DNA of 64,000 nucleotides, taken from positions 186,001-250,000 of the forward strand of contig NZ_AP019791.1 in assembly GCF_007164525.1 (NCBI RefSeq). The letters run 5' to 3'. The notes beneath the pieces were generated by a model. The model searched no databases. It was not told where the DNA came from and saw nothing but the letters and a program-made list of their open reading frames with translations. This stretch comes from Rubrobacter xylanophilus (GTDB lineage: Bacteria > Actinomycetota > Rubrobacteria > Rubrobacterales > Rubrobacteraceae). Within the stretch, counting starts at the first letter, position 1. The number at the start of each line of letters is the position of its first letter. Position numbers and translations under genes: made by a program. This document shows, piece by piece, positions 1 to 9,266 of the stretch.

Positions 1-372
1 GGGCTTCCCGTGCCGCGGCCTCCGGCGGAGATCCGGGGCGGGGACGGGCACGCGGTGCTGGACGGTACGGCGCGGGTCGTCGACCGTCGCGGGCGCGACG
101 TGACCGCTTCCTTCGTGGAGGGGGCGCGCCTGGCGCTCGGGGCCGTCCGGGAGTCCGGGGTGCGGGTGGCCGTTCTCAAGCAGAAGAGCCCCTCCTGCGG
201 GAGCCGCCGCATCTACGACGGCGGCTTCGGGGGGAGGCTGCGGGAGGGGGCCGGGGTGACGGCGGCGCTTCTGGAGAGGAGCGGCGTGAGGGTCTTCGGG
301 GAGGACGAGGTGGCGGAGGCCGACCGGTATCTGCGCGGGCTCGAGCGGGGCGGGGAGGGGGGAATGCTATAA
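1..372 (+). CDS. DUF523 family protein, 5' partial
   Basis: The reading frame is open from the first base, so the gene begins upstream of the window and only the last 123 codons are seen. The segment PRPPAEIRGG followed by LKQKSPSCGS (residues about 59-68 of the visible part) is typical of the YbbK/DUF523 family, small proteins with conserved Cys-containing motifs and no established biochemical role. The first in-window GTG (base 10) is probably not the start, because family members carry a Cys-rich N-terminus before this point. The stop overlaps a TATAAT box that probably drives the next gene. Function is unknown. Confidence 0.75.
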   Translation, partial: GLPVPRPPAEIRGGDGHAVLDGTARVVDRRGRDVTASFVEGARLALGAVRESGVRVAVLKQKSPSCGSRRIYDGGFGGRLREGAGVTAALLERSGVRVFGEDEVAEADRYLRGLERGGEGGML

Positions 373-373
373 T
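365..373 (+). promoter_or_regulatory. Extended -10 promoter for the PpiC lipoprotein gene
   Basis: TGC-TATAAT is a perfect extended -10 (TG-N-TATAAT) overlapping the DUF523 stop codon. No good -35 is visible 17 nt upstream, as usual for extended -10 promoters. The predicted start of transcription is near 380, giving a leader of about 37 nt before the ATG at 417. Confidence 0.55.
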
Positions 374-416
374 CCGCCCCGGTTTTCAAGTTCCCTGAAG
401 GCGAGTTTCCCGGGGT

Positions 417-1448
417 ATGGAGAGAGTGTCCGCCAGAAGAGCGTTCCAGATCGCAGTTCTGATGGCCGCCGTGTTCCTGCTCGCGGCCTGCGAGGCCGCC
501 CGACCCGAGGCCAACCTGCCCTCCGGGGCGCAGAAGGTGGCCGTCTTCGAGGGGGGAGAGGTCACCCAGGGGCAGGTACAGGAGCAGCTGGAGCTTTTGG
601 GCCAGCAGTCCGGACTCGGCGAGATCACGCCGGACTCCCCGCAGTACCAGAGCGCCATCGCCCAGATCATGCCCCGTCTCGTGACCCAGGAGATCGCGCA
701 GGCCTACGCGCGGGAGCACGGCATCACCGTCACCGAGCGGGATGTGGAGCGGGAGATCGAGCGGATAAAGGACCAGCTCGTCCGGCAGGCCCGGTCGCAG
801 GGGCAGGACCTCGAGCGGGAGGAGGCCTTCCGGCAGGCGCTCGAGCAGGCCGGAATAACCGAGGCCCAGTTGCGGGAGCAGATCCGGGAGCAGCTGCCGG
901 TCCAGGAGGTGCAGGAGCGGGTCGCTGGCGACGTCCGGCCCACCGAGCGGCAGGTCCGCGACTACTACGAGGAGAACAAGGACACCCAGTTCACCAACCC
1001 CGCCCAGCGGTGCGTGCGGCACATCCTCTTCAACCCCGACCAGCGGGAGAGGGCCGAGGAGGTAAAGCGCCGGCTCGAGGAGGGCGCGGACTTCGCCGAG
1101 CTGGCCCGGGAGTACTCCCAGGACCCCGGCAGCAGGGATGACGGCGGCGACCTGGGATGCATCGGCCGGGGTGAGACCGTCCCCAACTTCGAGGAGGCCG
1201 CCTTCGGGGCCGAGGAGGGGGAGATCGTGGGGCCCGTGAAGACCCAGTTCGGGTATCACATCATAAGGGTCTACGACGTGCGCGAGGAGAGCACCGATCC
1301 GCTCTCGGAGGTGGAGGATCGCATCCGGGAGCAGCTCTCGGCGACCCGGCAGGCCGAGGAGTTCCAGCGGTGGGTCGAGCGGCAGGAGGAGCGGCGGAAC
1401 ATAAGGTACCTGCCGGGATACGACCCCAATCCCTCCTCGGGGGAGTAA
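417..1448 (+). CDS. PpiC/SurA-type peptidylprolyl isomerase lipoprotein
   Basis: A 343-residue exported foldase. The N-terminus has positive residues (MERVSARR), a hydrophobic stretch and a lipobox FLLAAC with Cys at about residue 25, so it should be lipid-anchored outside the membrane. Residues about 40-180 resemble the SurA/trigger-factor-like N-terminal chaperone domain, rich in Gln and Glu helices. Residues about 200-295 are a parvulin domain beginning RHILF and containing DLGCIGRGE and FGYHII. The family (PrsA, SurA, PpiD) catalyses prolyl cis-trans isomerisation to help secreted proteins fold. It is monocistronic: its own extended -10 lies upstream and a strong hairpin downstream. Confidence 0.88.
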   Translation: MERVSARRAFQIAVLMAAVFLLAACEAARPEANLPSGAQKVAVFEGGEVTQGQVQEQLELLGQQSGLGEITPDSPQYQSAIAQIMPRLVTQEIAQAYAREHGITVTERDVEREIERIKDQLVRQARSQGQDLEREEAFRQALEQAGITEAQLREQIREQLPVQEVQERVAGDVRPTERQVRDYYEENKDTQFTNPAQRCVRHILFNPDQRERAEEVKRRLEEGADFAELAREYSQDPGSRDDGGDLGCIGRGETVPNFEEAAFGAEEGEIVGPVKTQFGYHIIRVYDVREESTDPLSEVEDRIREQLSATRQAEEFQRWVERQEERRNIRYLPGYDPNPSSGE

Positions 1449-1478
1449 GGCCGGGCGTAGAGAGGATCTTTTGTCGAC

Positions 1479-1512
1479 GGCGCGACGCCACCCCGCGGGG
1501 TGGCGTCGCGCC
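1479..1512 (+). terminator. Perfect 34-nt palindrome, likely terminator
   Basis: Two perfectly complementary 17-nt arms (GGCGCGACGCCACCCCG and its complement) meet with no spacer. It lies 30 nt after the PpiC lipoprotein stop and before enolase. There is no U-tract, so it may act as a GC-rich hairpin that needs Rho or helper factors, or act as a 3' end stabiliser. Confidence 0.55.
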
Positions 1513-1540
1513 GGGTCGGGGCGTAGAGTTAGGGGTGTGA

Positions 1541-2884
<1,344 letters not shown>

Positions 2885-2886
2885 CG

Positions 2887-4314
2887 GTGCGGCGGACCAA
2901 GATAGTGGCGACCCTGGGGCCCGCGACCTCCTCCGAGGAGAGCATCGGGGCGCTGGTGCGTGCCGGGGCGGACGTGATGCGGCTGAACTTCAGCCACGGC
3001 ACCCACGACATGCACCTGGACAACGCCCGGATGGTGCGCAAGGCCGCCGCGGAGGCCGGCCGCAACGTGGCGATCATGCAGGATCTGCAGGGGCCCAAGA
3101 TCCGGACCGGCGAGGTGGAGGGCGACACCGAACTCGTGGAGGGCAGCCGGGTCGTGATCGCCCCCGGGGACTTCGTGGGGGACGCGAGCCGGCTCTCCAC
3201 CTCCTACGACCGGCTGGCGCAGGACGTCAAGCCCGGTCACCGGCTGCTCATAGACGACGGGCTCATCGGGCTGCGGGTGGAGAGCGTCAGGGAGAACGGG
3301 GAGATCGTCTGCGAGGTCATCGAGGGTGGGCCGGTCTCCTCCCACAAGGGCCTGAACTTCCCGGACTCCTCGCTCTCCATAAGCGGACTCACGGAGAAGG
3401 ACCTGGAGGATCTGCGCTTCGGGCTGGAGGAGCTCCGTCCCGACTGGGTCGCGGTCTCCTTCGTCCGCACCGGCGAGGAGGTACTGGAGGTCAAGGAGCG
3501 CATCCGGGAGCTCGGCGGGGACGTGCCGGTGATCTCCAAGATCGAGAAGCACGAGGCCATAGACAACATCGAGGAGGTGATAGAGGCCTCCGACGGGGTG
3601 ATGGTGGCCCGGGGGGATCTGGCGGTGGAGCTCTCGGCCGAGCGGGTCCCGATAGAGCAGAAGCGGATCGTGGCCCGCTGCCGCCGGCGGGGGCGGCCAG
3701 TGATCGTGGCTACCCAGATGCTGGACTCGATGATGCGCAACCCACGTCCCACCAGGGCCGAGGTCTCGGACGTGGCCAACGCGATCTTCGACCGGACCGA
3801 CGCGGTGATGCTCAGCGGGGAGACCGCCGTCGGCCGCTACCCGACCCAGAGCGTGGTGGAGATGGACCGCATCTGCCGGGCGGCGGAGGGGGCCATCGAC
3901 TACGGCCGGGACATCGTGGCCTCGACGGCCTGGGGGCGGGGCGACCGCTACGACGCGGTGACACACGCCGCCTGCGAGCTCGCCGAGGTTCTGGACGCCC
4001 AGGCGATCCTCACCTCCACCCAGACCGGCCTCTCCTGCATAAGGGTCGCCCGTTTCCGGCCGCCGAACAGGATCCTGGCCGTCAGCCCGATCGAGGCCAC
4101 CGTGCGGCGGCTCGCCCTGGTGTGGGGCGTTACGGCCGTGCGGGGTGAGCAGGCGGGCTCCATAGAGGAGCGTTTCAGGGAGTCCGTGGAGGCCGCCGAG
4201 GCCACGGGGCACCTGAAGGAGGGCGACCGGCTGGTCTTCACCGGCGGGACCGCCGGCTCCATGCCGGGATCGACCAACCTGTTGCAGGTGCATACTGTGG
4301 GGGAGGACTGGTGA
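2887..4314 (+). CDS. pyk: Pyruvate kinase
   Basis: Transfers phosphate from phosphoenolpyruvate to ADP. GTG start 2 nt after the enolase stop; 475 residues, normal length for a bacterial enzyme. Visible motifs are RRTKIVATLGP at the N-terminus, RLNFSHG, ISKIEKHEA with the catalytic Lys, MVARGDL, VATQMLDSM and LSGETAVG, then a C-terminal allosteric domain (about residues 345-475). Long open frames in other phases here are shadows. The eno-pyk pairing sits inside the usual actinobacterial eno-divIC-DUF501 neighbourhood, so pyk looks like a local addition to that block. Confidence 0.97.
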   Translation: MRRTKIVATLGPATSSEESIGALVRAGADVMRLNFSHGTHDMHLDNARMVRKAAAEAGRNVAIMQDLQGPKIRTGEVEGDTELVEGSRVVIAPGDFVGDASRLSTSYDRLAQDVKPGHRLLIDDGLIGLRVESVRENGEIVCEVIEGGPVSSHKGLNFPDSSLSISGLTEKDLEDLRFGLEELRPDWVAVSFVRTGEEVLEVKERIRELGGDVPVISKIEKHEAIDNIEEVIEASDGVMVARGDLAVELSAERVPIEQKRIVARCRRRGRPVIVATQMLDSMMRNPRPTRAEVSDVANAIFDRTDAVMLSGETAVGRYPTQSVVEMDRICRAAEGAIDYGRDIVASTAWGRGDRYDAVTHAACELAEVLDAQAILTSTQTGLSCIRVARFRPPNRILAVSPIEATVRRLALVWGVTAVRGEQAGSIEERFRESVEAAEATGHLKEGDRLVFTGGTAGSMPGSTNLLQVHTVGEDW

Positions 4315-4327
4315 GGCGGCCTCTGCC

Positions 4328-4645
4328 TTGAGAGGGCGCTCCGCCAGGAGAGGGGGCTACCGGCGCCCGCTCGCCGTGCTGCTGTACGCGGCGTTCGTGG
4401 GGTTGCTGCTCGCCTCCTACGTGGCGCCGCTGCAACAGATCCTGGAGAGCCGGAGCCGCATCCCGGAGCTCCGCCAGGAGCTCCGGGCCGCAGAGGCGGA
4501 GAACGCTGCCTACCGCCGCCAGATCGGGGAGCTCAGCACCCCGGAAGGGATCGAACGTGCAGCCCGCGAGCGCTACGGTATGGTGAGGCCCGGCGAGAAG
4601 GTGTACATCCTCCCGGATGCGGAGGACGGGGATGGACGACCGTGA
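4328..4645 (+). CDS. DivIC/FtsB-like septum formation initiator
   Basis: A 105-residue bitopic membrane protein with an Arg-rich cytoplasmic tail, one membrane segment (residues about 15-33) and a coiled coil (about 40-70) ending in a short domain with RERYGMVRPGEKVYIL. This is the DivIC/FtsB pattern; the family links FtsL and FtsQ in the divisome outside the membrane. The start is TTG at 4328, 13 nt after the pyk stop; no ATG or GTG gives a full-length protein. The end overlaps the DUF501 gene by 14 nt, which suggests translational coupling. Confidence 0.85.
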   Translation: MRGRSARRGGYRRPLAVLLYAAFVGLLLASYVAPLQQILESRSRIPELRQELRAAEAENAAYRRQIGELSTPEGIERAARERYGMVRPGEKVYILPDAEDGDGRP

Positions 4646-5069
4646 GGCGGTCCGCCGGCAGCTCGGACGCGAGCCGCGACCCTTCCGCGTCGCCGCCCGC
4701 TGCCCCTACGGCCTGCCGAGCGTCATAGAGAACGAGCCCTCCCGCAGCATGCCGACCACCTTCTGGGTCACCTGCCCCAGCCTGGAGGCGGCGATCTCCC
4801 GCGTGGAGGCCGCCGGAGGTGTCCGGGCGGCCCAGCGCGAGGTCGGCGAGGCGAGGGTGGAGGAGATCCACGAAGAGCACCGCCGCCGCTACGGAACCCG
4901 CGTCGCCGGGGTCAGGGAGGGCGGCTACGTGAAGTGCCTGCACGCCTTCACCGCCCTCCATCTCGCCGGAGCTCTCCCCAACCCGGTCGCCGAGTGGACC
5001 CTCCACCGGCTGGACCGGATGTATCCCGAGGGGGGCTGCTGCACGCTTCGGAACCGGCACCCCGCTTGA
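4632..5069 (+). CDS. DUF501 domain protein
   Basis: A 145-residue protein matching DUF501: the run ARCPYGLPSVIENEP near residues 23-37 and CLHAFTALHLAGALPNPVAEWTL toward the C-terminus (shown as key residues Cys, His, Pro, Asn and Trp in positions about 103-125). DUF501 genes travel with eno and divIC in actinobacteria; the biochemical role is unknown. ATG at 4632 has GGAGG upstream and overlaps the end of divIC. The usual next gene of this block, ppx/gppA, is not present here; a tRNA gene follows. Confidence 0.85.
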   Translation: MDDREAVRRQLGREPRPFRVAARCPYGLPSVIENEPSRSMPTTFWVTCPSLEAAISRVEAAGGVRAAQREVGEARVEEIHEEHRRRYGTRVAGVREGGYVKCLHAFTALHLAGALPNPVAEWTLHRLDRMYPEGGCCTLRNRHPA

Positions 5070-5075
5070 TATACT
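5070..5075 (+). promoter_or_regulatory. -10 box of the tRNA gene
   Basis: TATACT preceded by TGA (extended -10) lies 11 nt before the mature 5' end of the tRNA, inside the last codons of DUF501. Confidence 0.5.
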
Positions 5076-5086
5076 CCCGGAAAAAG

Positions 5087-5160
5087 GGGGGCGTAGCCCA
5101 ATTGGCAGAGGCAGAGGACTTAAAATCCTCAAAGTGTGGGTTCGAGTCCCACCGCCCCTA
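5087..5160 (+). tRNA. tRNA with UAA anticodon (Leu by codon), class I fold
   Basis: A full cloverleaf can be drawn. Acceptor GGGGGCG pairs with CGCCCCT (the first pair is G-U), D stem GCC/GGC, anticodon stem GAGGA/TCCTC with loop CTTAAAA (anticodon UAA), a 5-nt variable region AAAGT, T stem GTGGG/CCCAC with loop TTCGAGT, and discriminator A. CCA is not encoded. UAA reads the leucine codon UUA, but bacterial tRNA-Leu normally has a long variable arm (class II) and this one is short. Amino-acid identity is therefore uncertain. UUA codons are very rare in this GC-rich sequence. Confidence 0.8.
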
Positions 5161-5167
5161 CTCCATC

Positions 5168-5458
5168 TCACGGGCTCTCCCCCGCGTTGAGTAACCCCAG
5201 AGCAGCATACCAGGGATAGAGCCGCCCGCTCTCCGGGCTGCTCCAGTAGCCTTCCTCTGAGCCCGAGGGCTCCCAGCCGGCCTCCCTCAGACGCCGCTCG
5301 CCCTCCTTCCGTAGCCGCTTCACCGCTGCCTCCTCGGAGAGCAGGCGCCCGCTCTCCGGCTCTTCCCAATAGACCTTCCCGCTGCCCCTCTCCACCCTGC
5401 GGAACCCCGCATCCTCCAGTAGCTGCCGGAGCGCAGCTCCTTCCTGACCGTCGTGCAA
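5168..5458 (-). CDS. Hypothetical protein with two internal repeats
   Basis: About 96 residues. The sequence YWEEPESGRLLSEEAAVKRL in the first half is echoed by YWSSPESGRLYPWYAALGLL in the second, each preceded by an LxxAGF/W segment, so it is built from two copies of a roughly 35-residue unit. The TTG at 5458 is chosen because GGAGG lies 6 nt upstream; a longer frame begins at TTG 5500 without a ribosome site. It converges on the tRNA. I do not recognise a family, and no function is proposed. Confidence 0.5.
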   Translation of the reverse strand: MHDGQEGAALRQLLEDAGFRRVERGSGKVYWEEPESGRLLSEEAAVKRLRKEGERRLREAGWEPSGSEEGYWSSPESGRLYPWYAALGLLNAGESP

Positions 5459-5534
5459 ATCCCACCTCCGCTCGCGTATATATACCGGATGAACACCCAA
5501 GAGCCTAACACCAGCTCCGGTGTGAAACCCCGCC

Positions 5535-5563
5535 TTGACACAGAAAATGCAAGGGAATACTCT
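5535..5563 (+). promoter_or_regulatory. Sigma-A type promoter of the universal stress protein
   Basis: TTGACA, 17-nt spacer, TACTCT. Transcription should begin near 5570, giving a leader of about 62 nt before the GTG at 5632. Confidence 0.65.
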
Positions 5564-5631
5564 GTGATGTACATACTGGTAATACCTTTAGGGGAAAGGT
5601 GTATCGGGATGTGGCGAGGAGGTAGACGGGG

Positions 5632-6126
5632 GTGTATGGCAGGGTTTTGGTAGCGGTGGACTGGTCCAGGCCGTCGGACGACTGTGTGCTGGAACACGGG
5701 GCGCGGCTCGCCCGACGGATGGGGGCGAGGATGCACGTGGTCTCGGTACTGGAGACGCCGCCTTCCTTCCAGTTGGTGGCGCAGGAGGTGGAGTGGCTTC
5801 CGCGGGAGGGTGTAGGGGAGTACGCGGAGGCGGTGGAGGAGCGGGGGCGGCGGGTGGCCGAGGAGGTCGGGGTAGAGCTTGGGGAGGTCCGGGTGGTGAG
5901 GGGGAACCCGGCCCGGGAGATCCTGCGCTACGCAGAGGAGCTGGGCTTCGATCTGGTGGTGCTCGGACGGCGGGGAGGGGGGATCTCCCACCGCTTCCGG
6001 CTGGGATCCACGGTGCATCGGGTCGTTTCGTGCTGCAACTGCTCCGTGGTCGTAGTCCCGCCGTGCGTCCCGGTGGAGGAGCTCGTGCCCGGGCGCGCCG
6101 GGAACGAGGTCGGGAGCAGGGGGTAA
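5632..6126 (+). CDS. Universal stress protein (UspA family)
   Basis: A 164-residue cytoplasmic protein with the single-domain Usp fold: beta-1 RVLVAVDWS at the N-terminus and the ATP-binding signature G-R-R-G-G-G followed by G-S-T near residues 112-128 (GRRGGG...LGSTVHRVV). ATP-binding members act in stress survival by unknown mechanisms. GTG start at 5632 follows GAGGAGG. The tail after residue 145 is longer than in minimal members. It is followed 4 nt later by a coiled-coil protein gene, so the two are probably co-transcribed. Confidence 0.85.
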   Translation: MYGRVLVAVDWSRPSDDCVLEHGARLARRMGARMHVVSVLETPPSFQLVAQEVEWLPREGVGEYAEAVEERGRRVAEEVGVELGEVRVVRGNPAREILRYAEELGFDLVVLGRRGGGISHRFRLGSTVHRVVSCCNCSVVVVPPCVPVEELVPGRAGNEVGSRG

Positions 6127-6130
6127 CCCC

Positions 6131-6676
6131 GTGTCGGGGGAGGGAGAGCTCGCGAGGCACGAGCGAGAGCTCGAGCAACTCCTGCATGAGCTCGGCGGCA
6201 TCCTCTTCCGGCGGGAGCGTCTGCTCGACCGGGAGCGGCGCACCCGCAACAGAGTGCGGATGGAGCAGATCACCGAGGAGGCCCGCCGTCCCTTCGCCCG
6301 GCTCGACCGCGAAACCCTCGTGCGCGACTTGGAACGCGAGCTCGGCTACCAGCGGCTCCGGGAGCAGGAGCTGCAGGAGAGGCTGCAGCTGGCCCGCCTC
6401 CGCAGCCGGACACAGGACGCCATCCTGCAGGAGATCTCCCGCCACCTCCCCCCGGGCCGCGAGAGCCCCCTCCTCGAAGACCTTCACGCCAGAACCCGGC
6501 GTCGCGAAGAGCTCCTCGCGAACCTCCCAGAACGCCCACCTTTCCCGCAGGAGACCACAAGACGCCTCGAAGAGCTCGAAGACCACCAGAAACACCTGGA
6601 CGATCTCCTCTACCGCCTCGCCGAACGCCACCTCCTCGCCCTGCACCACGGACAAACACCGGATGAGGGGCATTGA
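6131..6676 (+). CDS. Hypothetical coiled-coil protein
   Basis: A 181-residue, highly charged protein (Glu, Arg and Leu make up much of it) predicted to be almost entirely helical coiled coil, for example residues 8-45, 65-105 and 120-170. It has no signal peptide or membrane segment. GTG start at 6131 lies 4 nt after the stress-protein stop. I do not recognise a family. The partner gene suggests a stress-related role, but that is a weak inference. Confidence 0.6.
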   Translation: MSGEGELARHERELEQLLHELGGILFRRERLLDRERRTRNRVRMEQITEEARRPFARLDRETLVRDLERELGYQRLREQELQERLQLARLRSRTQDAILQEISRHLPPGRESPLLEDLHARTRRREELLANLPERPPFPQETTRRLEELEDHQKHLDDLLYRLAERHLLALHHGQTPDEGH

Positions 6677-6701
6677 TCTATTCGCTACCTGCTGTTAGAA
6701 T
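6673..6701 (+). promoter_or_regulatory. Promoter of the oxidoreductase operon
   Basis: TTGATC, 17-nt spacer, TAGAAT. The predicted start point (about 6708) is directly before the FadR-like operator at 6713-6730. Confidence 0.6.
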
Positions 6702-6712
6702 CCCGGCAGGGC

Positions 6713-6730
6713 AACTGGTTATACCAGCTG
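6713..6730 (+). promoter_or_regulatory. FadR-type GntR operator, site 1
   Basis: AACTGGTTATACCAGCTG contains the perfect palindrome CTGGT-TAT-ACCAG, the TGGT-N3-ACCA pattern bound by FadR-type GntR regulators. Its place just after the start point would suit repression. A GntR gene of this class lies at 16101-16802. Confidence 0.6.
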
Positions 6731-6768
6731 GCCGAGGGGAGCGTAGCTTGAGAGGGAAGGAGGGCGAG

Positions 6769-7980
6769 ATGCCGGAGAGAGTCGAGGGCGGTGGGCGGGC
6801 CGCATCCTCCGCCGACCCTGCCGTCGAGGGCCGGAGCTCGACCGAGGTCAGGGAGGAGGCCAAGAGCGTCGAGTTCACCTACCGGGGTATCTTCCAGAAG
6901 ACGCTTGCGGCCAACTTGTGCAAGCACGTGGTGATGGCGGCCCGCAAGCGGGATTGGCTGGGGTCGACCATCCAGCGCTACAGCGACTCGCCGGAGCGCA
7001 ACGGGATACCGGCCAAGCAGTTTGCTGTCATCGCCCCCGACGAGGTAAAGCTTCAGGCCCACATGGCCAAGTACGAGCCGAACGAGCTCGACGTGATCAC
7101 GGTACTCGACGACACTCTGTGCGACGGGGTGGAGTCGTGGGCCTACTACGGCCGGCAGCCCATAAACCTGCGGCTGCGGCGCGGCGGCACCCTGCTGGTC
7201 ATCTCCCACCGCCCGGCCGAGGAGCTTCTCAAGGTCATCCCGCGCAAAGACTGGGAGTGGACGCTGGCCATCCTGCCGGGCACGCCGAGCATGGGCGGGC
7301 TCTGGGTATACCGCGACGACGGCACGGACATGCGGGTGCTCGGGGCCATCGCCCGGGTACGCCCGGACATCATCGAGCTGGACGAGGTGCGCCGGGTCGT
7401 GGAGAGCGACGACCAGCTCGGGGAGGAGCACCTCGGCGCGCTGGAGGACGGCTACGAGAGCGTCCGGGTCCACCGGGTTGCGGCCGGTGAGGGCAAGGAG
7501 GACGACTACGAGCCGGTGCGGCTTCCGGGCTGGCGGGAGCTGCGTGAGGGCATCATCGTCGAGGCGGTCAAGCCCGGCGAGCGCAACCCGCACTACAAAT
7601 CCTCCTCCGACCGCACCATGCGGCCCGTCGTCAACTTCGACACCTGCATCAAGTGTCGCCAGTGCTGGATCGACTGCCCCGACGAGTGCTTCGAGGTCAC
7701 AGAGGAGGGGCTGCACCCCATCAACTACGAGTACTGCACCGGCTGCGGCATCTGCTCTCAGGTCTGTCCCGTCGAGGACTGCATCGTCATGGTCAACGAC
7801 CTGGAGTTCATCGAAGAGGGCGACCGGGACGTCTTCGGGATGTGGAAGGAGGATCCGGAGGCCTACAACAGGTGGCGCGAGGAGAAGATAGCCCGCGGTC
7901 GGATAGAGCACCACGGCTACTACAACGCCGACACCTGGGCGTGGGCCGGAGGCCGGCAGGCCGAGAGCCCCGTCGAGTAG
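6769..7980 (+). CDS. 2-oxoacid (oxalate?):ferredoxin oxidoreductase, fused gamma-delta subunit
   Basis: A 403-residue protein. Residues about 45-260 form the gamma domain (begins FTYRGIFQK, contains NLRLRRGGTLL). Residues about 290-345 form a delta domain with two [4Fe-4S] motifs, CIKCRQCWIDCP and CTGCGICSQVCP, which pass electrons to ferredoxin. The ATG at 6769 is preceded by AAGGAGGGCGAG. Separate alpha and beta genes follow, so the enzyme is a three-polypeptide alpha, beta, gamma-delta form, the same arrangement I recall for Moorella oxalate oxidoreductase. Pyruvate or 2-oxoisovalerate as substrate remains possible; the alpha-subunit residues favour oxalate. Confidence 0.82.
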   Translation: MPERVEGGGRAASSADPAVEGRSSTEVREEAKSVEFTYRGIFQKTLAANLCKHVVMAARKRDWLGSTIQRYSDSPERNGIPAKQFAVIAPDEVKLQAHMAKYEPNELDVITVLDDTLCDGVESWAYYGRQPINLRLRRGGTLLVISHRPAEELLKVIPRKDWEWTLAILPGTPSMGGLWVYRDDGTDMRVLGAIARVRPDIIELDEVRRVVESDDQLGEEHLGALEDGYESVRVHRVAAGEGKEDDYEPVRLPGWRELREGIIVEAVKPGERNPHYKSSSDRTMRPVVNFDTCIKCRQCWIDCPDECFEVTEEGLHPINYEYCTGCGICSQVCPVEDCIVMVNDLEFIEEGDRDVFGMWKEDPEAYNRWREEKIARGRIEHHGYYNADTWAWAGGRQAESPVE

Positions 7981-8026
7981 CGCTCGCCATGGTTGGTTCG
8001 GGAAGCAGAGGGGAGGCGAAGGGGTC

Positions 8027-9241
8027 ATGACCATAGAGAAGCCGGTCGGGCGGCAGACCGAGAAGCTGACCACCGGCACCCAGGCGGTGGCCCAGGCGGT
8101 GAAGCTGGCCGACGTCGACGTGACGGCGGCCTACCCCATAAGGCCCTACGACGGGGTGATGCAGGCCGTGGCCAAGCTCATCGCCGACGGGGAGCTCGAC
8201 TGCGAGTTCATCGTCGCCGAGGGCGAACACTCGCAGTTCGAGATCTGCAAGCACGCCTCCGCCGTGGGCAGCCGGGTGTTCGTGGGCTCCTCGGGCGTGG
8301 GCTGGATGTACGCGATGGAGTCGCTGTGCGTCACGCCCTCGCTCCGGCTGCCGGTGGTGGCGATGATCGGCAACCGGGCGCTCGACGATCCCGGCGCCTT
8401 CGGGGTGGAGCACAACGACGCGATGGCCGTGCGGGACCTGGGCTGGCTGCTCTTCTGGGTCGAGGACGCCCAGGAGTGCTTCGACGCCACGCTCATGGCC
8501 TACAGGGTCGGCGAGGACCCGCGGGTCTCGCTGCCGGTCGGGCTCGGGGTGGACGGGGCCTTCATCACCCACTCCCAGACGCTCATCAAGATCCCCGACC
8601 AGGAGACCGTAAACGAGTTCCTCCCGCCCTACGACCTCGGGGACCGGCTGTTGCACCCGGACAACCCCATCAGCATCGCGCCCCAGGCCAACGAGGACTG
8701 GGTGATGGAGATCCGCAAGCAGACCGACGCGGCCGCGAGAAGGGTGAAGGACGTGATCCGGGAGGCCCACCAGGACTTCCGGCGGCTCTTCGGGCGCGGG
8801 GGCGACAACCCCTTCTTCGAGGAGTACATGACCGAGGACGCCGAGTACGTCCTCTTCGGCATGGGGAGCCTCGGGCTTCCGGCCAAGGTCATGGTGCGCA
8901 GGCTTCGCGAGCGCGGCGAGAAGGTCGGCTTCGTTCGCCTGAAGTGGTTCAGGCCCTTCCCGGCCGAGGAGCTCGCCGAGTCGCTCGGCCGCTTCCGGGC
9001 CGTCGGCGTCATAGACCGGGACTACTCCTACGGCTCGCCGCAGCAGGGCGGGGTGCTCTTCACCGATCTGCGGGCCGCCCTCTACGACGCCGAGCGGCGG
9101 CCGAAGATAGTGAACTTCATCGGCGGCCTGGGCGGCCGGGAGCTCACCCCCGAGATGATGGACGAGATGGCCGACCTCACCAAGCGGGCCGGAAGGGGCG
9201 AGGAGGTCCCTGCGGTCAGCTGGATCGGGGTGCGCGAGTGA
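8027..9241 (+). CDS. 2-oxoacid (oxalate?):ferredoxin oxidoreductase, alpha subunit
   Basis: A 404-residue subunit with the pyrimidine-binding TPP domain and a C-terminal domain II. The usual substrate motif YPITPxT reads YPIRPYD here, placing Arg39 where pyruvate enzymes have Thr. A second Arg (Arg117, in GNRALDDPG) is the equivalent of the substrate-binding Arg of pyruvate:ferredoxin oxidoreductase. In the Moorella oxalate oxidoreductase structure the two arginines are, as I recall, Arg31 and Arg109: the same 78-residue spacing. Two positive groups would suit the dianion oxalate. The catalytic Glu region (VAEGEHSQFE) is present. ATG at 8027 lies 46 nt after the gamma-delta gene. Confidence 0.85.
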   Translation: MTIEKPVGRQTEKLTTGTQAVAQAVKLADVDVTAAYPIRPYDGVMQAVAKLIADGELDCEFIVAEGEHSQFEICKHASAVGSRVFVGSSGVGWMYAMESLCVTPSLRLPVVAMIGNRALDDPGAFGVEHNDAMAVRDLGWLLFWVEDAQECFDATLMAYRVGEDPRVSLPVGLGVDGAFITHSQTLIKIPDQETVNEFLPPYDLGDRLLHPDNPISIAPQANEDWVMEIRKQTDAAARRVKDVIREAHQDFRRLFGRGGDNPFFEEYMTEDAEYVLFGMGSLGLPAKVMVRRLRERGEKVGFVRLKWFRPFPAEELAESLGRFRAVGVIDRDYSYGSPQQGGVLFTDLRAALYDAERRPKIVNFIGGLGGRELTPEMMDEMADLTKRAGRGEEVPAVSWIGVRE

Positions 9242-9266
9242 GGACTTGCGAAAGGAGGACGTTCTG

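Noticed and set aside
5567-5653. Possible leader peptide before the stress protein
   Set aside because: The ATG is only 3-4 nt after the -10 box, so it would lie before the expected start point; no other support.
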